A DNA stretch of 64,000 nt. It comes from Diplonema papillatum. Its lineage: Eukaryota > Euglenozoa > Diplonemea > Diplonemida > Diplonemidae. The notes beneath the pieces were generated by a model. That model did no database searches and was not told the DNA's origin. It worked only from the letters and a program-made list of their open reading frames with translations. Position numbers and translations under genes: made by a program. The DNA lies in NCBI GenBank assembly GCA_030068145.1, contig JAPJBO010000353.1, positions 1 to 64,000 of the forward strand, in the 5' to 3' direction. Position 1 is the stretch's first letter. Each line of letters opens with the position of its first letter. This document shows, one piece after another, positions 55,561 to 64,000 of this stretch.

Positions 55561-56730
55561 TAAGGGACGCCGGATTATTACCCGGGCGGGCCAACTGCCC
55601 GCCCAAAGGGGGGGGGGGGGGGACCCACCCACCCCCAAATCTCCCGAGCCCGTGGGAATTTTTTTTTTTTGAGTTTCCAATTTCACCACCTGCCTTCTTG
55701 GCTTCCGACACCGCCATACACAGCTGAAATGTACGGGTTTGGTTTGTTCTGGAAAGTCGAAATAAGGGGGGGTTCGGGGGGCAAAGCCCCCCGGCCGAAC
55801 GGTACGGCTCTATCAGGTCCAAGTTGCACTGCCCCTCCCCAAAAAACATCAACGTAATGGCCCAAACTTGGGCCATTACATCAATGTAACGGGCAGAATT
55901 TGACGGAAAACCACTGTTACATCAATGTAATGGGCCAAATTTGACCGAAATCCACTGTTACATCGATGTAATGGGCAGAATCTGACGGAAAACCACTGTT
56001 ACATCGATGTAATGGGCAGAATTTGACGGAAAACCACTGTTACATCAATGTAATGGGCAGAATTTGACGGAAAACCACTGTTACATCAATGTAATGGCCC
56101 AAATTTGACGGAAAACCACTGTTACATCGATGTAATGGGCAGAATCTGACGGAAAATTACTGTTACATCGATGTAATGGGCAGAATCTGACGGAAAACCA
56201 CTGTTACATCAATGTAATGGGCCAAGTTTTTCGTCAGATTCTGCCCATTACATCGATGTAACAGTGGTTTTCCGTCAAATTTGGGCCATTACATTGATGC
56301 AACAGTGGTTTTCGGTCAAATTCTGCCCATTACATTGATGTAACAGTGGTTTTCGGTCAGATTTAGGCCATTACATTGATGTAACAGTGGTTTTCCGTCA
56401 AATTCTGCCCATTACATCGATGTAACAGTGGTTTTCCGTCAAATTTGGGCCATTACATTGATGTAACAGTGGTTTTCTGTGAAATTCGGCCCATTACAGT
56501 GATGTAACAGTGGTTTTCCGCCAGATTTGGCCCATTACATTGATGTAACAGCGGTTTTCGGTCAGATTTGGGCCATTACATTGATGCAACAGTGGGTTTC
56601 CGTCGGAAAATCTTCATGCAGTTTTGGGGAAAAAATATTCCCACCAGAGGGGGGGGGGGACCCACCCACCAAAATTTTGGCGAAAGTAGTGGGCAGTTGG
56701 CCCGCCCGGGTAATAATCCGCTGTCCCTAA
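55561..56730. mobile_element. Nested element: 40-bp TIRs around two opposed 41-bp arrays
   Basis: TAAGGGACGCCGGATTATTA followed by CCCGGGCGGGCCAACTGCCC at 55561-55600 is inverted at 56691-56730 with two or three differences. Inside, about nine tandem 41-bp units run in one orientation to about 56220 and the same units in reverse orientation from about 56226 to 56600, making a palindrome of about 370-bp arms. Each 41-bp unit carries TTACATYRATGTAA, itself palindromic. Poly(G) plus ACCCACCCACC words sit near both ends in direct, not inverted, orientation. No coding capacity. Confidence 0.8.
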
Positions 56731-57961
56731 GCACGCTTGGCATTTGCACACCCGAACCGCTCATTCGGGGTTCTTCTGTGGGTCGAAGTTTCTTGTCGTG
56801 TGAAAACCCCCGGGCCGGGGTACCACCACGGCCAAACGAGTGTGATTTCGTGCTTTTTTGACATCTTCGCCGAAGGCGGTGACCGTACTCCAGGTATTAC
56901 ACATCACCTCCACTGTGGCATGACACCAAATTTACGGCCAAAAAGCTGCACAACTGCGTATTTGATGCACCACAGCCAAAAAAGGAGGGTTTTCGGCCTG
57001 TTAACGAACGTTAACAAAATCAGGGGGCTTTGCCTATTTCGGGGAGCGAGATTGACTGTTACCGTTACGCCTTCCTGAAGCCCGAGACTGCCAGAAAATT
57101 ACCCCTACTGGCAGCACACAACATCTGGCGGGCAGAAAAGCACTCAGGGGACCATAATATCCCACCCAGATGCTCCAGAAAAGTCCAAGGTCCGTACACT
57201 CAGGGTGGTGCACCCAAGAAAGCTGCCATGTTCTAGCAAGAATATTTCCCTTGTCGACTTGTTGGAGCACACAGAGAACGACATCCAGGGTGGTTACGAC
57301 CCCAGAACACACCCTCGGATCACAAGACTGGGACACTGGACTCAGAATAGTGTTGAAAACCATCCTATGCCTTCTCAATCAAGCTGGTCCCGGGTGCGTA
57401 ACGGTAGCGTAACGGTAGTGTAACGGTAGCATGCACAGGTTTTCGGTACCGGGGATAACCAAATTCCGCAAGATTACACCAGAACTGCACCTAAAATTGA
57501 CTGCGTGCAGTCAGAGTACTGCAAGAGTCCAGATGTCAGCCAGCAAAGCGGCACAGAGAAAAGCCGAAGAATGGTGGCCATCGTGAGCAGCTGCAGCAGG
57601 CCAGCACCACCGCACAAATTCGAGGGATGGGCTGAAAAACTGCGTAGCCGAGAGCGGGCGGAACTGAGCAACGCAGTGCGGGAGTTCCATCCAGAAACCC
57701 TGTTTGCGACTGGGAGCAGTCCGTGAAAGCGGAGGGGTCTTCTTCTTGGGGAGAGCCGGAAGAGCAATTCGCCGAGGCAATTCGAGCCGTTTTCACTGGA
57801 CAGTGTCCGGCCTCTCTGACGATCGCCGTGCTTGGAGCAGATCCAAGGGTAAAGACGAGCTTCCCCTTCGGTGTCCAGAAGTACAACGCTGGGGGGCAAG
57901 TGCTTGGTATTCAAACTGTGATGTCTCGTGCGCACTCTCTCGTCCTTGGTGGTGGCCTGGG

Positions 57962-58392
57962 CACGCCCTTCGAAGGCGTCCCACCAGCACGTCCGATCCT
58001 TTCCTCCCCATACGTGGAAAATACGTCCATCCCCCAGACCTCATCATTGAAGGCGTGCCTGTTCGTCCCCAACTGCGACTCGAGCACGAGCATCGTCTCT
58101 GTACCCGCACGACCTCTGGTGGAACGGCTCTCCTTACCGCAGCGGATCCTGTAGCTACCTGTGTCAAAACGTGTCAACCTGTACCTCCCAGTCTGTCCTT
58201 CCTTCTCAGCCTCTATCTTCGTCTTCGGGGCATAACCGAACACGGGACCGCTCTGCGCAAGGTAGGGCCATAATAGCGTAGCCCCCTCCCCGCCATGGCC
58301 GGCTGCAGGGAAAGTGGTCGTCACAAAGGAAATACCCCGAAACTCCCCGAATTTCCCCGAACTCCCCGATACTTTTGTCTGGACCAGGTGGA
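57962..58392 (-). repeat. 420-bp dispersed repeat, copy 2
   Basis: Reverse-orientation partner of 25296-25712, with a 20-30 bp extra segment (around CGGTCCCGTGTTCGGTTATG) and other small indels. Immediately adjoins the right arm of the foldback element. Confidence 0.8.
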
Positions 58393-58669
58393 GCCTTGTG
58401 TCTTGCAGATCACTGATTTTCTCTCGTAGGTAGGTGCCCCCAGGTTCCTTATGAAATTGCAACCAAACACTTGTTATAACAAGCAATCACTTGTTATATA
58501 ACAAGCAATCACTTGTTATATAACAAGCAAACACTTGTTATATAACAAGTGATCACTTGTTATATAACAAGTGGCACTTGTTATACATTTTCACTTGTTA
58601 GGTCACTTGTTATATAACAAGTGATTGTGCATGACAAGTGCGTCGTGCACTGTAGAGGGGGGGGGGGGG

Positions 58670-58757
58670 GGATTGCAAGAACGTGCTTGGAATGGGTATG
58701 TGCTCAACACCGCACTGGTCCCGTCTGCGCCGTGTTTCGGTCCTTTAAGCCACGGAG
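58670..58757. repeat. 90-bp repeat, copy 1
   Basis: TTGCAAGAACGTGCTTGGAA through GGTCCTTTAAGCCACGGA, essentially identical to 62344-62428. In both places a G-run precedes it. Confidence 0.9.
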
Positions 58758-59479
58758 GGGGGGGGGGGGGGGGTGTGGGGCTAATTTATTCCGGGGTGGC
58801 TTTTTTTCCGACTTTTTTTCCGACTTTTTTATTCCGGGAGGTGAAAATTTGTTCCGGGAGGTGAAAATTTGTTCCGGGAAGTGAAAATTTGTTCCGGGAA
58901 GTGAAAATTTGTTCCGGGGTGGGCTTTTTTTCTGACTAATTTGTTCCGGGAACTGAAAATTTGTTCCGGGGTGGGCTTTTTTTCTGACTAATTTGTTCCT
59001 GGGTGAGTTTTTTTTCATTTCTGGGCTAAGAATGGCTGACACGATCAGTGAGCATCCCAGAAAAAAAACTCACCCCGGAACAAATTTTCACTTCCCGGAA
59101 CAAATTTTCGCTTCCCGGAACAAATTTTCAGTTCCGGAACAAATTTTCACTTCCCGGAACAAATTTTCAGTTTCGGAACAAATTTCACCTAATTTCACGG
59201 GACCCGGACCGAACCCAGAACTGGGGAGGACTGGGCTGACAACCCAAGGTGGCAACAAACGGAATCTGCACTCCACATTACATCACGCAAGAATGGCTGA
59301 TTCCTTCCTGAAGTCATCGACTGTCTTTGTGCCCACAGGAAGCGCGAACTGAACGCAAGGACCTTCCAGATGTGGAACACTGTACGGAGAGAAGACCACG
59401 CAACGGAGCAGGCGCCCACAAGTAGTTTCTAACAGGACTAATCCCTCACACCGAAGTGATCATGAGTTGCCTTAACGAA

Positions 59480-60015
59480 ACGAACCTTGTGGAGCTGAAC
59501 TCAGGCTGATAGGTGGGCCTTCTACAACGTTAGCACCGGTCAGCAAGTAAACGTATCCGACCCCTGGCACAGAAGGCACGCGGTGGCTATCGGTAAACTG
59601 CATCGCGCACTCAGACAGACTTAACAGCATGTACGTGGAACCCCTTCCCACGGTCAGTAACTTGGACGACAATTACACTGGACGAACGCAGGAAATGACG
59701 AATATCCTCGAGGCTGTCGTAAATTCTCTTCTCAAAAAATATCAAGATACATAGGGTCAAAAGGGCACCCCCCCGAAAAAAAAAAAAACTCCAGATACGC
59801 AAACTCTTTCGAACGCTGCACACGGGTATCCTTCAAGTGACCTCTAACTATCTGTTGCATACGCGTATCCGGATCTGAAAGCCGAAGACTTTGTAACACT
59901 TTACCGCAACCGAAGTCGCGAACCGGGTTCGGCTTGCACTGCAAAAGCAGCATAATTGTGTCTTGCGCCCGAGCGCGGAAATCCGCCACCCGCCATTCGG
60001 CTAGAGTGCAAGAAC
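59480..60015 (-). pseudogene. Coding-like minus-strand fragments inside the foldback region
   Basis: Three adjacent minus-strand frames look like protein: EWRVADFRARAQDTIMLLLQ and VLQSLRLSDPDTRMQQIVRG (60010-59800); RIYDSLEDIRHFLRSSSVIV (about 59735-59675); ECAMQFTDSHRVPSVPGVGY and VYLLTGANVVEGPPIS (about 59610-59515). A poly(A/T) plus poly(C/G) run at 59769-59788 separates the first two, so frameshift by homopolymer or an intron is possible. Family not recognised. Confidence 0.4.
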
Positions 60016-60237
60016 ACAATTGCGAAGCGTACTACAAACGGATAGTGTTACATAGGCGAACGAATCATGCGAGAACCTATGGAGGGGCCCCTCGACAGCT
60101 TTCAGAACACGGCATAGTAAGTCAAGAGTCGGATAAGCGAGTGTGCACATTCTACTCCCGTTTGATCTGCATTTTCCACCTTTCCCCCCTTTCTTTGATC
60201 TGCTGTGTGTATTTGAAAAACGTTATCGCATGCGGGT

Positions 60238-60735
60238 AAGCGGGGTTTGCGGGTTAGGGTTTGCGGGGTTTCCGGGTTAGGGTATGCGGGGTTTGCGGGG
60301 TTAGGGTACGCGGGGTTGCGGGTTCGGGTATGCGGGTTTGCGAGGTTAGGGTATGCGGGTTTGCGGGTTAGGGTATGCGGGTTTGGGTATGCGGGTTTGC
60401 GGGGTTTGCGGGTTTGCGGGTTAGGGTTTGCGGGTTAGGGTACGCGGGTTTGCGGGTTCGGGTATGCGGGTTTGCGAGGTTAGGGTATGCGGGTTTGCGA
60501 GGTTAGGGTATGCGGGTTGGGTATGCGGGTTTGCGGGGTTTGCGAGGTTAGGGTATGCGGGTTTGCGAGGTTAGGGTATGCGGGTTTGCGGGTTAGGGTA
60601 TGCGGGTTTGGGTATGCGGGTTTGCGGGGTTTGCGGTTAGGGTTTGCGGGTTAGGGTACGCGGGTTCGGGTTTGCGGGTTTGGGTATGCGGGTTTGCGGG
60701 TTCGGGTATGCGGGGGGGGGTTCGGGTATGCGTAC
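60238..60735. repeat. Telomere-like degenerate repeats (GGGTTAGGGT / TGCGGG)
   Basis: About 500 bp of interleaved GGGTTAGGGTATGC, GGGTTTGC and GGGTTCGGGTATGC words on the plus strand. GGTTAGGGT contains a TTAGGG-type telomere unit. The array is internal and irregular, so it is not a functional chromosome end. Confidence 0.8.
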
Positions 60736-61191
60736 CTTACACAAAAATTGTAAAAATCACACACAAAGGGTGAAAATCTGGAAAATTTGGCAAACCCCAA
60801 ATTTTCAGTTTCCGGAACAAATTTTCACTTCCCGGAATAAATTTTCACTTCCCGGAACAAATTTTCACTTCCCGGAATAAATTTTCACTTCCCGGAATAA
60901 ATTTTCACTTCCCGGAACAAATTTTCACTTCCCGGAACAAATTTTCACTTCCCGGAACAAATTTTCACTTCCCGGAACAAATTAGTCGGAAAAAAAGCCT
61001 GAAAAAAAGCTCACCCAGGAATAAATTAGCTCGACCGGGGGGGGGGGGGGGGGTCTGGTTTATCCGGCCATCCGGCCAAAGTGGCTGATCCTTAGCAAGA
61101 GCGCTGCCCCCCCCTCCTGCAGGGCCTGTGTGCAGCAGGGTGGTGACCGCTCTAAGGTGGTTTCCTCAGCAGTGACCAAGAAAAAAAATTT

Positions 61192-62025
61192 TTTTATTTC
61201 TGGACGGCACTTTTCATACTGGCCTCGCAAGCAAAAATCCGTTCTATAAAAAAGCCTTTATTTCCTGCCAGGACTATAAATTTTTTTATTCCTAGGAATA
61301 AAAAAACTTATTTCCTGGACATTCTAATGCACTAAACTGGCAAAGGTGATACACCCAGTGCACCCATCATGGTACTGGACCCTACAAAAACATGTTTTGA
61401 GGCCGTTGCGCTACTTGAAACTCGTCGGAAACACCTCAATGGCTCGCATTTGCTGTAAAACTCCTCAAAAACGTCGACAAAAATCAAACATATTACCAGG
61501 TTGCAGAGACTATCAAACCGGCCTCATTGCTAAGTCACCACCGCCACCCATACCGACAGTTGCTGCTCTGGTCGCATCCGCTGCAACTCAGACAGTAGCC
61601 GTGCCGGCAGCACCCTGCGCAACCCAACCATTTGCTGCACCGGTCACATTCTCTGCACTCAGACAGTTGCTTTGCCGGTTACACCTTGTAACAGATGCTG
61701 CACTGGTTGCATCCTCTGCAACTCAGGAGTTACTGGTAGGTTGTACCCTGTGCAACACAGACATTTGCTGCACCAGTCGCCTACCATGCAGCTCAGGCAG
61801 CTGCTACACACCAGTCACGCACCACGCTACGTCAACATCAAGATGGAGTAGAAAATTACCCATTCTGCACATTAGCTTGTGAATCTGACCCCTTTACTAG
61901 ATTATACCTTGGAAGTTTGTGCTCAGAAGTGCAAAAGGTCTAATTTTCCTCTCACTTCGGCTCACGGTGTGTTTTTGCCTCGTCCCTCGGCTGCGCCTCG
62001 GGGCTCGGCGCCGTCCAGAAATAAA
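61192..62025. mobile_element. Possible MITE-like element with 17-bp TIRs
   Basis: TTTTATTTCTGGACGGC at 61192-61208 is perfectly inverted at 62009-62025. The interior includes AT-rich ends and a degenerate minisatellite of about 50 bp (CTGCACCGGTCACATTCTCT-like words, 61556-61800). Confidence 0.45.
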
Positions 62026-62037
62026 ATTACGTATTAC

Positions 62038-62194
62038 TAGGTAAAAAAGCCTTTTACTGTCCCTCGGAAGGGTTTATTGTCCCTCGGAAGTTTTTTTTGC
62101 CCTCGGGTCCCCCTTCGGGGGCCCCTCGGGCAAAAAAAACTTCCTCGGGACAATAAACCCTTCCTCGGGACTAAAAGGTTTTTTTAGTCCTAGT
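62038..62194. repeat. Near-perfect 157-bp hairpin
   Basis: Arms of about 75 bp: CCTCGGAAGGGTTTATTGTC and CCTCGGAAGTTTTTTTTGCC on the left pair with GGCAAAAAAAACTTCCTC and GACAATAAACCCTTCCTC on the right, closed by CCCCCTTCGGGGG, itself a stable TTCG tetraloop sequence if transcribed. Confidence 0.85.
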
Positions 62195-62343
62195 AATAAA
62201 TAGTTATTTTGGCCCAAATCCTCCCAAAAAAGCACTCGAAAAAAAAAATTTTTGACCCACTTTTTCCACCATTTCACCTTAGAGAATTTAGCTAAGGTGG
62301 GTCCCACAGTAGGTCCACAGTGGGTTGCACCAGGAGGGGGGGT

Positions 62344-62428
62344 TTGCAAGAACGTGCTTGGAATGGGTATGTGCTCAACACCGCACTGGTCCCGTCTGCG
62401 CCGTGTTTCGGTCCTTTAAGCCACGGAC
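62344..62428. repeat. 90-bp repeat, copy 2
   Basis: Same sequence as 58670-58757, here followed by CACATAAGGCGG instead of a G-run. Confidence 0.9.
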
Positions 62429-62564
62429 ACATAAGGCGGACCATCATCAGCGTGGAACCTGAGTGTCTGCAGACAGGACTGCGGTTGAGTCTGGTTTGTC
62501 AGGCGGCTGTTCGTAGCTCGTCACAGCCAGGACCACCCGTGCTACTAGAGCACAGGCGAATCCG

Positions 62565-62670
62565 TCACGGGGGGGGGGGGGGGGGGGGGGTACCCACCCC
62601 CACCCAGGGTTAGCAACTTCGTTTTGGGTCTCAGGCTTAGTATCAGCACTGCACCCCCCCCCCCCCCTGT
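62565..62670. repeat. Poly(G) and poly(C) tracts with ACCCACCC word
   Basis: A G-run at about 62571-62590 is followed by TACCCACCCCCACCCAGG, and a C-run sits at about 62654-62667. Similar poly(G)-(T)ACCCACCCACC words occur at 55608-55630, 56650-56670 and, inverted, 47320-47357. Confidence 0.8.
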
Positions 62671-62725
62671 TTTTGACAGTAACTGCCAGGTAATTGACAG
62701 TAACAGGCAATGCAACCTTCTGGGA
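62665..62725. repeat. 50-bp repeat, copy 2 (near donor side of giant intron)
   Basis: Second copy of the 45091-45145 sequence, about 140 bp inside the donor of exon 62867-63275. On the minus strand it also ends in an AACAG, here followed by a G-run. Confidence 0.8.
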
Positions 62726-62866
62726 AAACCACACGCACCAGACAAGTAGAACTTTCTGGAAAAAACAGAATCCGCTTAGTAGTTGGCAAAGCGAATTTAG
62801 TAGAACTATTCAAGGTCAGCAACTCAGACGAATATAACACGCTTGGCACAAAGACATGAGTCATAC

Positions 62867-63909
62867 CAATTCTGCGCCCATTGCGCATGACGCGGTCATC
62901 CTGCTGAAAGAAGTCATCCACAGGTCGACGGTTGTTGAGCGTTGAAGCGACTCAAGCGTGGTTATGATATCGAGCTGTTCAGACACTGCAGCAAGAGTGG
63001 TTGCCACTTCGCCAAAGTCGTGAACGAAGTTCTGCCTGACCGACAACTCTAAACGAGAAATATCTCGCCTCCGCGAGACTTCCGTTACATTCTGCAATTG
63101 GCGCAACTTTGGGTACAAGATGGTATCTTCGAAATAGAACCGAAACAAGCGAATGTGCTGCGTTCGAGTCCATGCTTCTTCTTCAGCAATCACGTCCCGT
63201 TCTTGGGACTCTCGAAACCCGAGGTCCTTCCCCAGAACCGGCCTGGCTTCTAACTCTTTGAGTTTCTCCTTCGCCCTGCGTTAGCATTTAAGGAGTGTTT
63301 GACAGTTCAGACAGTTCAGGGTGCAAGATGTGGTGCGTAGTTTCACTACTTCCGCGACCTTCGTACAAGATAGGAACTCATGCTAGCAATGTGAGGGACA
63401 AGGCATTCGTCGCACGCCCGGATTAGTGTTGGATGACACCGAAAGAACAACGCAAGGATGGCACGCAACTTGCCCAATGGTTCAAGGAACATTTCCGGAG
63501 TTGAGGCTTGCACTGATAAGCGAACGGACAATCAGCATCAACTAACCAAGGGTGATGAAAATGATGAGGAAAATTCCTGTTCTTCGCGTGTACAGGGTAT
63601 AAACCTCTCTGGGGGCTTCCTGTACTAGCACTTTTTCGTTGGCTTCGCGTTCTCTTTGATGATCGTCAATACCGTTGTTTCGCAAATGTTCCCGTCAGTA
63701 AAAGCCTTTAAAGGTAGTCAGAATAAAAATGCAAACCTGAAGCACGAGAGAGGCGAACAGTTGTCTTTGATCGCGTCCTTCTCCTGACGACGCGGAGCTC
63801 GACCGACGGGTTCCGACGTTGGCGGTGCCGGAGTAGCAATGACATTCTCCGATGCGCGCCAGCCAATAGGCGGCAGCTTGACACCAACCGCGTTCCGTTC
63901 CTTTCCCAT
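62867..63909 (-). CDS. Probable 5' exons of the IQ/coiled-coil gene
   Basis: Exon 1 is 63909-63737 (ATG; MGKERNAVGVKLPPIGWRAS..., ends CTTCAG before GTTTGC). Exon 2 is 63275-62867 (after ACGCAG; RAKEKLKELEARPVLGKDLG, then SRRRDISRLELSVRQNFVHD; ends before GTATGA). They join in phase 2, and exon 2 ends in phase 0, matching the phase-0 start of the exon at 45094. The charged helical composition resembles the exons at 34015-45094. If joined, the protein is about 1680 aa and the intron 17.8 kb. It could instead be a separate gene, or further exons may lie in between. Confidence 0.6.
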
Positions 63910-64000
63910 GCTACTGACGTCACGTCAACATGAAGTTTCTTTAGGGTGTGTCCAGACCCGGACTGTGAGTGCCCAGTTTTGTGTGGCAGTAGAAAGCCTG

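Larger units (their letters stand above)
55304..58648. mobile_element. Foldback element with palindrome-studded 230-bp arms
   Basis: The left arm (55304-55530) and the reverse complement of the right arm (58400-58648) share ACGACGCACTTGT at the outer end, arrays of the 20-bp palindrome CACTTGTTATATAACAAGTG, then CAAGTGTTTGGTTGCAATTT, ACCTACCTACGAGAGAAA and GTGATCTGCAAGACAC at the inner end. The 3.3-kb span contains a nested element (55561-56730) and a copy of the 420-bp dispersed repeat next to the right arm. No transposase is recognised, so it is non-autonomous or of unknown mobiliser. Confidence 0.75.
58758..61053. mobile_element. Foldback-like element with 20-bp arrays
   Basis: The left end (G-run, CTAATTTATTCCGGGGTGGC, TTTTTTTCCGAC) is inverted at the right end (about 60970-61053: GTCGGAAAAAAA..., CACCCAGGAATAAATTAG, G-run). 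Adjacent to each end are arrays of the 20-bp unit GGAACAAATTTTCACTTCCC: 58850-59010 in one orientation, 59065-59190 and 60800-60985 in the other. The interior holds coding-like minus-strand sequence and telomere-like repeats. It may be one large element or two overlapping ones. Confidence 0.6.

Overview
The window is nuclear DNA of a eukaryote, most likely a unicellular one with a repeat-rich genome. Host genes are split by GT-AG introns, use the standard genetic code (no in-frame stop is needed in any exon I joined), and sit among several classes of retrotransposon, DNA transposon, foldback element, satellite and minisatellite. I cannot place the organism more precisely from sequence alone; nothing looks prokaryotic or organellar.

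Layout. 1-5510: the 3' part of a tyrosine-recombinase (YR) retrotransposon (reverse transcriptase/RNase H, then a recombinase gene with an internal inversion), followed directly by a homogeneous 167-bp satellite. 5811-8905: three low-complexity or minisatellite blocks. 8906-11560: no recognisable gene. 12357-14727 (minus): a saccharopine-dehydrogenase-like oxidoreductase gene. 16234-27292 (minus): a calpain-type cysteine protease with a C-terminal C2 domain, 10 exons that join in phase; one 3.7-kb intron carries a retroelement with inverted terminal repeats. 27893-29467 (minus): a single-exon Tousled-like kinase. 30370-30792 (minus): a stefin-type cystatin. 32501 onward (plus): a small unrecognised spliced gene.

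34015-63909 (minus): IQ-motif/coiled-coil exons that join in phase and probably form one about 30-kb gene. Its introns hold most of the mobile DNA of the right half: a pogo-like deletion derivative, a LINE inserted in a (CA)n tract, and a 17.8-kb intron containing a complete 7.67-kb split-direct-repeat YR retrotransposon (47504-55174), nested foldback elements, poly(G) tracts and telomere-like repeats.

Most striking items: (1) in the complete YR retrotransposon the Gag-like and RT frames are the same frame, separated by one UGA stop in the context UGA CUA G, a known readthrough context, and the RT part lacks a nearby AUG; (2) its split direct repeats are exactly paired (A 305 bp, B 210 bp, B1 abutting A2), with the recombinase gene lying between A2 and B2; (3) the first element's recombinase has an approximately 200-bp segment in reverse orientation; (4) a LINE flanked on both sides by about 200 bp of (CA)n, in an intron whose 3' splice site is the end of that CA tract.
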